Numbered from the stretch's first letter, positions 1-7,309 are shown. The stretch: 12,996 bases of DNA from Lachnospiraceae bacterium (GCA_024683935.1 JAIKXV010000098.1:1-12996), one strand, 5' to 3'. Program-made: numbers and translations. The notes: a model not told the origin generated them from the letters alone.

Positions 1-1463
1 TCAGAACGGTGTCCAAGGGTGTGACAGCGGCGGATGAAATGGTAAAGACCTCCAATGTGGAGCTTCTGGAAGCGGAAACGGTCTGCCCCGGAAAGTATAT
101 AGCCCTTATCGCGGGAGAACTCAGTGCCGTTAAATCCTCCGACAATATCTACATACTTTTCGGTCACATTCTCCACCTTTCCGCTGATGGATGCGTGTAC
201 CGATATGCTGAGGGCGCTGTCCTTAAAAGCTCCCACAACATCGCCTTTATTTATCCTGTCTCCTATCCTTACAACAGCTTCGGCAGGAGCTCCTATGTGC
301 TGGGATAAAAGCACTCTTACTCTTTTTACTTCCCTGACATTATCGTCAAGAGGCGCATCGCTCTCATACTGTGTTACGCCCAGCCTGGCAGCCAGCCTCT
401 CTTCCGGAGCCTTACGAAGATCACGTCCTTCGGAAACTCCCGTAACTTTCGGATCTGCCGGCGCCTTAACGCCTTTCTGTCTGAGACCGTTCTTATACTC
501 TGCGATAAGACTTCTGGGACTTAAGCCCTGCGGACAGGAATAAAGCTCACAGAGACCGCAGGATGAACAGAAGAAGGTGTCAAGGAAGGGATTAAGATCT
601 GAAAAATCCCTGTTGGCCGCAGCTCTCATAAAGAGATGGGGCTTTATGGGATGTCCCAGAGAATGCCTGGGACAGAGATCCGTACACATCTGGCACTGAC
701 AGCAGATGGATGCTGCTCTTCTGAGACCGATGGAAGGATCTGTTTTTTTCTTTAGTACCAGTTTATGGTCAGAAGGGAGAACAATGATGGCATTGGTGGT
801 CTTGGTGACCGGGCTGTCTCCTGTCATTATCCTTCCCATCATGGGGCCGCCCACGAAATAGACGGGATCTGCCGTCCTCAATGCCCCGGCCATGCTTACC
901 GTTTCGGCTACGGAGGTTCCGATCGGAACCCTTACTGTCACAGGGGAATCAACCTCTCCCACAACTGTTACATACTTCTCAGTAACCGGTGTGCCGTTCT
1001 TTATTGCATGGCTTATGTTATACATGGTCTCTACATTGAATACCGCTATGCCCTGCTCTATCGGAAGACCGCCAGGACGTACCACTTTTCCCGTAGCCTC
1101 ATAGATCAGCACAACCTCATCTCCCATGGGATAAACCGAAGAAAGCAGATGAAGCCTGATCGCCGGATATTTTCCGAGATGATTGTTCAGCTCATTAACC
1201 GTATCCTTATATTCCGCCTTGATGCCGATCACGGCGCTTTCCGCCTGAACGGTGTTCCTTACGGTTTCAAGAGCTTCCAGGATCTCTTCTGCATGAAGTT
1301 TAAGGCACTGTCTGTGAAGGGTAAGGAGGGGTTCGCATTCCGCCGAATTAAGGATTATGGTTTCCGCCCGCATATCAAGCTTTGCATAGGTCGGGAAACC
1401 CGCTCCTCCGGCTCCTGCCACACCCTTTTCCCGCAGCAGATTTTTAAGCTTATCTAAATCCAT
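1..1463 (-). CDS. pduS: PduS/RnfC-like electron-transfer flavoprotein
   Basis: This protein resembles PduS, an RnfC-related flavin and iron-sulfur protein that is thought to pass electrons from NADH to acceptors at the shell. The ATG at 1463 has GGAAAG a few bases upstream and overlaps the end of the vertex-protein gene by 14 bases. Near the N-terminus is a glycine-rich segment, GVAGAGGAGFPTYAKL (residues 14-29), then NSAECEPLL, both typical of RnfC family NADH/FMN domains. Two ferredoxin-type cysteine clusters follow: CCQCQMCTDLCP at about 253-265 and CSSCGLCELYSCP at about 298-311. A C-terminal barrel domain (QHIGAPAEAVVRIGDRINKG, then SISVHASISGKVENV) ends near residue 441. That is the usual family length of about 440-450. 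The frame stays open to base 1, but everything left of about 135 is antisense of a pduT fragment, so the native stop is missing. The homologous part is 135-1463. Confidence 0.9.
   Translation of the reverse strand, partial: MDLDKLKNLLREKGVAGAGGAGFPTYAKLDMRAETIILNSAECEPLLTLHRQCLKLHAEEILEALETVRNTVQAESAVIGIKAEYKDTVNELNNHLGKYPAIRLHLLSSVYPMGDEVVLIYEATGKVVRPGGLPIEQGIAVFNVETMYNISHAIKNGTPVTEKYVTVVGEVDSPVTVRVPIGTSVAETVSMAGALRTADPVYFVGGPMMGRIMTGDSPVTKTTNAIIVLPSDHKLVLKKKTDPSIGLRRAASICCQCQMCTDLCPRHSLGHPIKPHLFMRAAANRDFSDLNPFLDTFFCSSCGLCELYSCPQGLSPRSLIAEYKNGLRQKGVKAPADPKVTGVSEGRDLRKAPEERLAARLGVTQYESDAPLDDNVREVKRVRVLLSQHIGAPAEAVVRIGDRINKGDVVGAFKDSALSISVHASISGKVENVTEKYVDIVGGFNGTEFSRDKGYILSGADRFRFQKLHIGGLYHFIRRCHTLGHRS
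3..140 (+). pseudogene. pduT: PduT-like shell protein fragment, inverted
   Basis: Read on the plus strand from base 3, this stretch encodes about 46 residues that match the first BMC domain of PduT, the trimeric shell protein that carries a 4Fe-4S cluster. The run TSNVELLEAETVCPGKY corresponds to the PduT segment with the cluster-ligating Cys in its CPGK motif, and GELSAVKSS matches the end of the following strand and helix start. Similarity stops abruptly at TCCTCC (135-140); beyond it the same frame is only the antisense of the PduS-like gene. The fragment would begin near residue 12 of PduT, so its start lies left of the window. In related operons the pduT gene follows pduS on the same strand; here it is reversed and cut at about residue 55. 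It is either half of a gene split by an inversion or an assembly chimera. The identity of the fragment is quite sure; its biological reality is not. Confidence 0.75.
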
Positions 1464-1731
1464 TATTTCTTTCCGCTTCTCCCTCATCCAGAATGCCGAC
1501 TATTGCAGCATCTACGGGACAGTTCTCGTTATCTGTTCCTATACGCGCTGCGCTTCCCAGGGAAACCAGCACATATTCACCAACGCCGGCTCCGATGATA
1601 TCTATCGCTACCATCTGGTTTTTCCCGCCGCTCATGCTCTGAACAGGCTCTACTATCAAAAATCTGTTACCTACGAGTTTTTCACTTTTTCTTGTGGAGA
1701 TAACATTTCCAAGAACTTTTCCTACGATCAT
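1450..1731 (-). CDS. EutN/CcmL-type BMC vertex protein
   Basis: This 93-residue protein belongs to the EutN/CcmL (BMC-P) family, whose pentamers cap the vertices of microcompartment shells. The start MIVGKVLGNVISTRKSEKL is the typical first strand of the family, and the central IDIIGAGVGEYVLVSLGSAA with its GAG.GE signature is the conserved pentamer core. The end DAAIVGILDEGE is also standard. The length fits the family (85-100 residues). A ribosome binding site AAAGGAGT lies about 11 bases before the ATG. The gene follows pduL by 31 bases and its last codons overlap the start of the PduS-like gene, which suggests translational coupling. Shell loci need only a few vertex proteins, and this is the only one seen here. 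Confidence 0.93.
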   Translation of the reverse strand: MIVGKVLGNVISTRKSEKLVGNRFLIVEPVQSMSGGKNQMVAIDIIGAGVGEYVLVSLGSAARIGTDNENCPVDAAIVGILDEGEAERNNGFR

Positions 1732-1762
1732 TTTAAGAATGTACTCCTTTCTGCTCCGGTAA

Positions 1763-2410
1763 TCAGATGATCCGGATAGTGTCGCCCTGCTTTATGCCGG
1801 ATGCATTTGCTTCATCGGTATCTATATGCATTTCCAGGGTAAACTCAGGATCCACACGGATAAGCACGTTTTCAAAGGAGGTTCCCCTTTCGTTATCGGC
1901 CTTTACCGATACCACATCCTTATCCTTTACTCCCGCTGCCGCAGCATCCGCAGGTGACATATGGATATGCCTTGCTGCCACTATGCAGCCTTCATGAAGG
2001 TAGATCGCGCCCTTCGGGCCCACCAGAGCCACGGGTGCGCTGCCCTTTATATCGCCGGAATTCCTTAAGGGTGCATTTATACCGAGCTTCATGGCGTCCG
2101 TCTTTGACACCTCCACCTGGTTAAAGCTCCTTACCGGTCCAAGTATCCGGACATTCTCTATGGCCCGGAGTTTCAGTCCCACTATCGTGCACTGCTCATT
2201 GGCAGCGAACTGGCCTCCCATCAGTTCTTTTTTCTTTGTAAGATGGTAGCCCTCCCCGAAAAGCTGTTCCACAGCCTCCTGGGTAAGATGTATATGTCTC
2301 GCGGAAACCCCTACGGGAACCATAAATCCCTGCGGGCTTGCCGCGCTTTCTTTCTCCATTAATGTTGTCAGTATTATTCTGGTTATCTGTTCGATTTCAT
2401 TGGTATTCAT
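1763..2410 (-). CDS. pduL: PduL-type phosphate propanoyltransferase
   Basis: PduL converts propionyl-CoA and phosphate to propionyl phosphate and frees CoA inside the microcompartment. The 215-residue protein has the two repeated PduL halves. The first contains VGVSARHIHL (residues 34-42) and the second AARHIHMS (146-152); their HxH pairs are known zinc ligands. The N-terminal stretch NEIEQITRIILTTLME (4-19) is an amphipathic helix followed by a loose Ser/Ala/Pro linker, which is the pattern of an encapsulation peptide and resembles those of the aldehyde and alcohol dehydrogenases in this operon. A GAAGG ribosome binding site is 8 bases from the ATG. A palindromic repeat separates the gene from the shell gene upstream. 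No acyl kinase is visible nearby, so a propionate kinase would have to be encoded elsewhere. Confidence 0.95.
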   Translation of the reverse strand: MNTNEIEQITRIILTTLMEKESAASPQGFMVPVGVSARHIHLTQEAVEQLFGEGYHLTKKKELMGGQFAANEQCTIVGLKLRAIENVRILGPVRSFNQVEVSKTDAMKLGINAPLRNSGDIKGSAPVALVGPKGAIYLHEGCIVAARHIHMSPADAAAAGVKDKDVVSVKADNERGTSFENVLIRVDPEFTLEMHIDTDEANASGIKQGDTIRII

Positions 2411-2466
2411 GTTTTATACCTTCTAAAGTTATAAGATCCTTCTCTTACATTCAGACATTCACGTTT

Positions 2467-2526
2467 GTCATTTTGAGCGCAGCGAAGGATCCCGTGGATC
2501 CTCCGCTGACGCTCCTGATGATCATC
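2467..2526. repeat. REP-like palindromic intergenic repeat
   Basis: The 116-base gap between the last BMC-H gene and pduL holds a strong imperfect palindrome. AGGATCC and GGATCCT pair around a CGT loop, and the stem continues outward through AGCG/CGCT and GAGCG/CGCTC with small bulges (2475-2514). The surrounding GTCATTTTGAGCGCAGCGAA is of the kind seen as a dispersed intergenic repeat in many bacteria. A short self-complementary GATGATCATC follows at 2517-2526. There is no T-run on the transcribed strand, so it is not a standard terminator. Within the operon mRNA it may act as a stabilising hairpin. The assignment to a repeat family is from memory, not from a search. Confidence 0.6.
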
Positions 2527-2805
2527 TTACTTAAGCTTCGGCAGTATAAGCTCAACGTCATTATGAGGACGGGGAATAACGTGCTGAGCAACCAGCTCAC
2601 CCAGTCTTGACGCATTGTTTGCACCTGCTTCAACAGAAGACTTAACTGCTCCTACGTCTCCGCGAACCATAACGGTTACGAGACCGGAACCGATCTTCTC
2701 TGTTCCTACAAGAGTTACGTTTGCAGCCTTACACATAGCATCAGCTGCCTCTATAGCTGCTACCAGTCCTCTTGTTTCAACCATTCCCAATGCTTCCTGT
2801 GACAT
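2527..2805 (-). CDS. BMC-H shell hexamer protein (PduA/PduJ-like), copy 2
   Basis: This 92-residue protein is a single-domain BMC shell protein, which forms the flat hexamers of the shell facets. It has the canonical [20 protein letters not shown] start, the pore-loop segment [15 protein letters not shown] with a Gly-Ser-Gly pore as in PduA, and the [11 protein letters not shown] end. It is nearly the same as the BMC-H protein encoded at 3229-3504; most differences are conservative or near the ends. Because the DNA also keeps a 53-base block with a single mismatch, the two look like a recent duplication or are kept alike by gene conversion. A GGAG ribosome binding site precedes the ATG. A PduA-like pore would suit passage of 1,2-propanediol or a similar polar metabolite, but this is inferred. 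Confidence 0.95.
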   Translation of the reverse strand: MSQEALGMVETRGLVAAIEAADAMCKAANVTLVGTEKIGSGLVTVMVRGDVGAVKSSVEAGANNASRLGELVAQHVIPRPHNDVELILPKLK

Positions 2806-2853
2806 AATGCTTTCTCCTTTCTGTTTTAGAGATTCTATAAATAGTACTGTTTC

Positions 2854-3183
2854 TTAAACTTCCTGCAGGTATCTGTCATCCTGCTCCGCATCCCCGGTCT
2901 TCTTCCAGCGGGATGCGCTTAATGTTACAAGCCTTACGATCTCTTCATGGGGATTTGGGATGACTCCGTGGCTCGCCACGTTTCTTACGGGTTCATCCAT
3001 CGCCGCTGCAACCGCTGCTTTGCAGGCTGCCACATCGCCTTCTACGATAATGGTAACCAGCCTTCCACCCAGCTTTCTTTCCCAGGTGCTTAAGGTTACA
3101 TCCGCAGCCTTGCACATCTTATCCAGTGCATCCATGGCAGCTACGACTCCCGTTATTTCAATTAATCCGTATGCTTTCCCCAT
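2854..3183 (-). CDS. BMC-H shell protein with C-terminal tail
   Basis: This 109-residue protein has one BMC domain (about residues 3-88), shown by AYGLIEITGVVAAMDALDKM, the strand GGRLVTIIVEGDVAACKAAV and the HGVIPNPHEE end. Its pore-loop region reads KLGGRLVT where the neighbouring paralogues have KIGSGLVT, so an arginine would sit at or near the pore in place of the small Gly-Ser-Gly loop. A charged tail of about 20 residues (SRWKKTGDAEQDDRYLQEV) extends beyond the domain and could interact with cargo or other shell proteins. No clear ribosome binding site is visible close to the ATG; the nearest is AAAGGAA about 15-20 bases upstream, so translation may be weak. It sits between the two near-identical BMC-H genes. 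Confidence 0.92.
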   Translation of the reverse strand: MGKAYGLIEITGVVAAMDALDKMCKAADVTLSTWERKLGGRLVTIIVEGDVAACKAAVAAAMDEPVRNVASHGVIPNPHEEIVRLVTLSASRWKKTGDAEQDDRYLQEV

Positions 3184-3228
3184 CTCAGTCGATACCGTTC
3201 CTTTCAGGACTTATATTCTGCCGCTTTA

Positions 3229-3504
3229 TCAAACCTTCGGCAGAATCTTTTCAACATCGTTATGAGGGCGGGGTATTACGTGCTGTGCAACCAGCTCTCC
3301 GAGCCTTGATGCGTTTGCAGCTCCGGCTTCAACAGATGCCTTTACAGCTCCTACATCTCCGCGAACCATAACGGTTACAAGACCGGAACCGATCTTCTCT
3401 GTTCCTACGAGCTTTACCTCCGCTGCCTTTGTCATTGCATCAGCTGCCTCAATGGCTGCGGTGAGTCCTCTTGTCTCCACCATTCCCAGTGCTTCCTGTG
3501 ACAT
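3229..3504 (-). CDS. BMC-H shell hexamer protein (PduA/PduJ-like), copy 1
   Basis: This 91-residue single-domain BMC protein is a facet hexamer component. It shows [20 protein letters not shown], the pore-loop region [15 protein letters not shown] and the [11 protein letters not shown] terminus. It has an excellent ribosome binding site (AAGGAGG, about 8 bases before the ATG), stronger than those of its neighbours, which would fit it being a major shell component. It lies 12 bases after the 105-residue BMC gene. It differs from the protein at 2527-2805 at about a dozen positions and is clearly its paralogue. Confidence 0.95.
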   Translation of the reverse strand: MSQEALGMVETRGLTAAIEAADAMTKAAEVKLVGTEKIGSGLVTVMVRGDVGAVKASVEAGAANASRLGELVAQHVIPRPHNDVEKILPKV

Positions 3505-3516
3505 AACTTTACCTCC

Positions 3517-3834
3517 TTAATTCTTATCAAAACAATTGATCTTTAACATTTTTTCTGTATCGGATGTCGGTCTCGGGATTATGTGCTTCTGCACTATTCC
3601 CGTCATTGATTCGGCAACTTCCACTCCTGCTGCCATGGCAGCCTCCACATCCGAAACGCTGCCTCTGAACTTCACTGTAACAAGGAGCGGGACCGGAAGT
3701 GCGTCGGCATTGGCCGGTTTATTTTTATCAAAGGGTTCCAGCCATACCTTTCCTGCCTTACATCCGGCATCAGCCGCCATAAATGCAGTTACGAGACCGA
3801 ATACTTCCAGAATCCCTACTGCTTCTTCCTGCAT
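3517..3834 (-). CDS. BMC-H shell protein with pore-region insertion
   Basis: This 105-residue protein has a BMC domain beginning EEAVGILEVFGLVTAFMAADA and ending QKHIIPRPTSDTEKML. Compared with the PduA-like copies it carries an insertion of about 10-12 residues (roughly 34-48, FDKNKPANADALPVP) before the strand LLVTVKFRGSVSDVEAA. The Gly-Ser-Gly pore motif is absent, so the pore should have a different size or chemistry. It contains Cys24 in DAGCKAGKV and a short C-terminal tail with a second Cys. A strong AAAGGAG ribosome binding site precedes the ATG, and it follows the alcohol dehydrogenase gene by 11 bases. The BMC assignment is firm; the role of this variant is unknown to me. Confidence 0.92.
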   Translation of the reverse strand: MQEEAVGILEVFGLVTAFMAADAGCKAGKVWLEPFDKNKPANADALPVPLLVTVKFRGSVSDVEAAMAAGVEVAESMTGIVQKHIIPRPTSDTEKMLKINCFDKN

Positions 3835-3845
3835 GTTCTACTCCT

Positions 3846-5063
3846 TTAGCTAAGTACCGCAATCTTCAGCCCTTTCTGGGCAATATTTGTTTCAAAAGCC
3901 TCATTGATATCCTTCAGATCAAACTTGTGTGTTATCAGCTTGCTCATGGGGATACCGTCCCTCTTGGCTGCCTTCAGGAATTCAAAGGTAGTTGCATAAT
4001 CCCTTAAGGTGTATACCCAGGATCCCACTGTCGTGATCTCCTTTGAGCAGATATCAAAGTGAGGATTTATTGTGGCGTCTCCTCCGTTTATAAAGAATCC
4101 GAGCTCGCATAAGCCGCCGCCGTTCCTTATAAACTTGTAGATATTGCTGTGTCCTGCGGGAGATCCCGTACACTGGAATGCGAAATCCGCAAGCTCTCCG
4201 CCGAGTTCCTTCTTAACTGCTTCAGCAAGGCTTTCAACGCCTTTATGATTCATGAAGTTCACATGTCCGGTAGCTCCCATCTCATGTGAGAATTCCAGTC
4301 TCTGGTCATTTCCGTCAACGGTCACGATATTGGTTATTCCCATGGTGCGGAGAACCGCTACACAGATGAGACCTATGGGACCGCATCCCTGGACAACCAC
4401 TTTGGAATTGAACTTCAGTATTCCTGTGCTCTTTGCCCTCTCAACCGCATGGATGAGAACCGCACTGGGCTCTATCAGTATTCTGGAATCCAGATCCATA
4501 TCGGATACGTTAAATACGGTGGATCCTCCGCGGATCAGGATGTAATCGGAAAACCATCCGGTCAGATGTCTGTCATCATCGGGAATAAGTCCGTATACAT
4601 CCGCTTCTCCCACGTTCTGCTTATTTAAGTCAAACATGGTAATGGACGGGTCATCATGGAAGATCATACAGGTCACAACCTTATCTCCCACACCCAGGGG
4701 CTTTCCGGCCGAGTCAGTCTTTACATTCTTTCCGACCTTAACCACCGTTCCGGTTCCCTCGTGTCCCAGATTGATAGGGATATACTTAAAGGGATCGAAT
4801 TTGTACTCAGCAGCGTCTGTTCCGCAGATACCGGTTCCTTCAACCTTTACGAGGATGTCATCGTCCCTGACCTCGGGCATCGGAAATTCCTTTATTTCAA
4901 AGTGCTTTAAGTCTGTAAGAAAAGCACAGTGGGCAGTTGCCGGAATATCATAGCTTCCGGTATTGCCGCCGAAGCTTCCGTATGAAGGAGCTGTACTGCC
5001 GCCTTTTCCGTCCATGCTGTTCAATACCTGACGGACGATAGCTTCTATATCATTTGAATTCAA
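3846..5063 (-). CDS. BMC-associated zinc alcohol dehydrogenase
   Basis: This is a medium-chain zinc-type alcohol dehydrogenase, predicted to reduce propionaldehyde to 1-propanol and regenerate NAD+ within the compartment; it might instead reduce lactaldehyde to propanediol. Catalytic zinc ligands are visible as Cys80 (GICGTD) and His101-Glu102 (GHEGTG), and the nucleotide-binding loop is GCGPIGL at about 225-231. The usual four-cysteine structural zinc lobe is not visible in the segment after GDKVVTC. The first 17 residues (NSNDIEAIVRQVLNSM) form an amphipathic helix followed by a Gly/Ser-rich linker to about residue 37, which is an encapsulation peptide. The start codon is TTG, with AAAGGAG about 11 bases upstream; an in-frame stop just before it and the need for the peptide both favour this start. 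In the family, iron-type PduQ usually fills this role in Pdu loci, so the zinc type marks the glycyl radical kind of locus. Confidence 0.93.
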   Translation of the reverse strand: MNSNDIEAIVRQVLNSMDGKGGSTAPSYGSFGGNTGSYDIPATAHCAFLTDLKHFEIKEFPMPEVRDDDILVKVEGTGICGTDAAEYKFDPFKYIPINLGHEGTGTVVKVGKNVKTDSAGKPLGVGDKVVTCMIFHDDPSITMFDLNKQNVGEADVYGLIPDDDRHLTGWFSDYILIRGGSTVFNVSDMDLDSRILIEPSAVLIHAVERAKSTGILKFNSKVVVQGCGPIGLICVAVLRTMGITNIVTVDGNDQRLEFSHEMGATGHVNFMNHKGVESLAEAVKKELGGELADFAFQCTGSPAGHSNIYKFIRNGGGLCELGFFINGGDATINPHFDICSKEITTVGSWVYTLRDYATTFEFLKAAKRDGIPMSKLITHKFDLKDINEAFETNIAQKGLKIAVLS

Positions 5064-5084
5064 TGTATCTCACGCTCCTTTCTC

Positions 5085-6479
5085 TTATCTGATGCAGAGG
5101 CTGTCAACCATGGTGCATCTTCTCCTCTTCGCAAAGGTTGAAGCACTTGTCAGCCCCTCGCCTGTACGGCTGGCTATCGTAAAGGTGTTGAAGCCTTCGC
5201 CTCCGAACCCTAAGGATGTATAACTCGGTCCGTTCTTTACGACGATTGCCGTATCGATGGCTCTTGCATACTCTGTGATACGGTCTACATTCTTCGAATG
5301 GATATGAGCTGAATGCCTGTTGCCGTGCTCAAGCCATACGGCTTTTTCCAGAGCGTCATTGAAATCCTTTGCCTTCACGACACCGAGGATCGGCATCATC
5401 AGCTCTGTGCTGATAAGAGGATTTTCCTTTTCTCCGAAGAAGGTGATGCAGCGGATATTGTCCGGTACATCCACGCCGATGTACTTTAAGAGCACCTTTG
5501 CGCTCTTTCCGACGCAGTCCCTCATGGGAGAACCTTTTTCGTCTATCACTCTCTTTATCAGAGCCTGCTGCTCCGCCTCGCTTGCGGGATAGCAGCCCTG
5601 CTCATTTATCATGTAGTGCATCAGCTCTTCAGCCACCGACTCTACGCAGACAACTTCTTTTTCCGCTATGCAGGGAAGGTTGTTGTCAAAGGTACAGCCA
5701 TTTACTATGGCCTCTGCCGCGTGTCTGATATCTGCTGTCTCATCCACCAGTGCGGGAGGATTGCCGGCTCCGGCTCCTATTCCTCTTTTGCCTGACTGGA
5801 GAACCGCCGTTACCACTCCGGGGCCGCCTGTTGCAACGAGGAGTGAGATATCCGGATGCTTCATCATGATATCGCTGGTCTCCATGGTGGGCTTTTCGCA
5901 GGCACAGGCTATGTTGTCCGGTCCGCCTCCCTCAAGAGACGCCTCATTACAGAGGTTCATGGCAAAGAGCGATGTCTTTACCGCCTTCGGATGGGGGTTA
6001 AATACAACCGTATTTCCCGCTGCCAGCATTCCCATTACATTGCATAGCACGGTTTCCGAAGGATTGGTGCAGGGAGTTATGGATCCGATGACCCCGAAAG
6101 GCCCCATTTCCGTAAGGGTAAGTCCCCTGTCTCCGCTCCATGCGGTGGTCGTTATGTCCTCGGTTCCGGGACATTTGTCCGCTACCAGGTGGTGCTTTAA
6201 TATCTTATCTCCCACATTTCCCATTCCGGTTTCCGAAACTCCCATGCGGGCAAGGGTTTCTGCGTTTTCCCTTATCTTTCTCCTGATGATGGAGATTATC
6301 TTTTCTCTCTGATCCATGGACATCACACGGACCTTTTTCTGTGCTTCCTTTGCTGCGGCTATGCACTGATTCATATCCTTAAAAACGCCATGTCCTCCAA
6401 CGGCGTCCGAGGATATCTTCATCTTTGCCACAACTTCCTGCACGATGTCCCGAACCAGTCTCTCATCTACTGCCATCAT
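5085..6479 (-). CDS. pduP: CoA-acylating propionaldehyde dehydrogenase (PduP-like)
   Basis: This enzyme oxidises propionaldehyde to propionyl-CoA with NAD+ inside the shell. The 464-residue protein is an aldehyde dehydrogenase of the PduP/EutE type. The catalytic Cys is in NNLPCIAEKE (Cys270 counting from the first ATG). Other family motifs are PFGVIGSITPCTNPSET and NTVVFNPHPKA in the N-terminal half, VATGGPGVV at about 218, GAGAGNPPALVD just before the catalytic region, and GGEGF near the C-terminus. The N-terminal DERLVRDIVQEVVAKM is an amphipathic encapsulation helix, joined by a linker to the enzyme at about residue 33. Two ATG codons are adjacent; AAAGGA is better spaced for the second (6476), so the true start may be one residue shorter. 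The gene starts 17 bases after the aldolase gene. Confidence 0.95.
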   Translation of the reverse strand: MMAVDERLVRDIVQEVVAKMKISSDAVGGHGVFKDMNQCIAAAKEAQKKVRVMSMDQREKIISIIRRKIRENAETLARMGVSETGMGNVGDKILKHHLVADKCPGTEDITTTAWSGDRGLTLTEMGPFGVIGSITPCTNPSETVLCNVMGMLAAGNTVVFNPHPKAVKTSLFAMNLCNEASLEGGGPDNIACACEKPTMETSDIMMKHPDISLLVATGGPGVVTAVLQSGKRGIGAGAGNPPALVDETADIRHAAEAIVNGCTFDNNLPCIAEKEVVCVESVAEELMHYMINEQGCYPASEAEQQALIKRVIDEKGSPMRDCVGKSAKVLLKYIGVDVPDNIRCITFFGEKENPLISTELMMPILGVVKAKDFNDALEKAVWLEHGNRHSAHIHSKNVDRITEYARAIDTAIVVKNGPSYTSLGFGGEGFNTFTIASRTGEGLTSASTFAKRRRCTMVDSLCIR

Positions 6480-6496
6480 GCTTCCTTTCTACAGCC

Positions 6497-7309
6497 TTAT
6501 CTGCCAAGCTGTTCCATAACCTTTCTGGTGATCTCTGCGATAAGTGCGGGATCTGCGCTTGCTTCGCTGCTTCCGCCGGTTGAAACGCTTCCGCATCCGT
6601 TTCCGCAGTTATGGCAGTTGCTGCCGCCCTTATTCTGGCAGAGATTTGCGGGATGCTTTCCGGGAAGACCCATCTTCCTTCTTATCTCATAGAGCTTTTC
6701 AACGGTTTTCTGATCGAATTCCTTGGGACCGCCGAGCATCCTTGACTTGTAGAGAAGCTCTGCGTAGAACTCAAGAGACTCCATCTTGTAATATGCCTGG
6801 GTCAGATCTACTGAATATGAAAGGGCACCGTGGCTCTCTAAAAGAACTGCATCAAAGTAAGGAAGATATTCCTCAACCGCATCGGGTATCTCATTGGTGG
6901 AAGGAGTGCCGTACTTTGCGATAGGCACGCAGCCGAGAGAGATAACCGCCTCGGGCATGATAGGCTGTGTAAGAGGAATGCCTGCAATAGCAAAGCTGGT
7001 TGCAAAGGTGGGATGTGCGTGAACAACAGCTCCCACATCAGGCCTCTTCTCATAAACCCTCATGTGCATCTTTATCTCTGATGAAGGACGATAAGGCGCT
7101 GTAGCCTGGATTACTTCACCCTTCTCATTAACCTTACAGATCATCTCGGGGGTCATAAAGCCCTTGGATACGCCTGTAGGGGTGCATAAAAACTCGTGGT
7201 CATTAAGCTTAACGGATATATTTCCGTCATTTGCTGCCACCATACCTCTGTTATAGATCCTCTTTCCTATGTCAAGGATCTGTTTCTTGATCTCAAACTC
7301 ATTCTGCAT
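6497..7309 (-). CDS. fucA: Class II L-fuculose/rhamnulose-1-phosphate aldolase, BMC-targeted
   Basis: The enzyme splits L-fuculose 1-phosphate (and probably rhamnulose 1-phosphate) into DHAP and lactaldehyde, the source of 1,2-propanediol. The aldolase domain (1-215) shows the class II FucA pattern: NDGNIS at 27-32, TPTGVSKG at 43-50, catalytic Glu78 in SSEIKMH, and zinc ligands His97 and His99 (HAHP) and His160 (ESHGAL). After the domain comes an unusual cysteine-rich linker with Cys224, 232, 235 and 239, then a Ser/Gly stretch, then an amphipathic C-terminal helix DPALIAEITRKVMEQLGR (253-270), which is an encapsulation peptide. A free-standing FucA is about 215 residues, so the last 55 are an addition specific to the compartment. 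Translation starts at an ATG with AAGGAGG 8 bases upstream, and the gene has its own promoter. FucA versus RhaD cannot be settled from sequence alone, though the short class II form resembles FucA. Confidence 0.93.
   Translation of the reverse strand: MQNEFEIKKQILDIGKRIYNRGMVAANDGNISVKLNDHEFLCTPTGVSKGFMTPEMICKVNEKGEVIQATAPYRPSSEIKMHMRVYEKRPDVGAVVHAHPTFATSFAIAGIPLTQPIMPEAVISLGCVPIAKYGTPSTNEIPDAVEEYLPYFDAVLLESHGALSYSVDLTQAYYKMESLEFYAELLYKSRMLGGPKEFDQKTVEKLYEIRRKMGLPGKHPANLCQNKGGSNCHNCGNGCGSVSTGGSSEASADPALIAEITRKVMEQLGR

Noticed and set aside
765..1457. 230-codon plus-strand frame over the pduS-like gene
   Set aside because: It is antisense to a gene with clear RnfC motifs and has no recognisable protein features.
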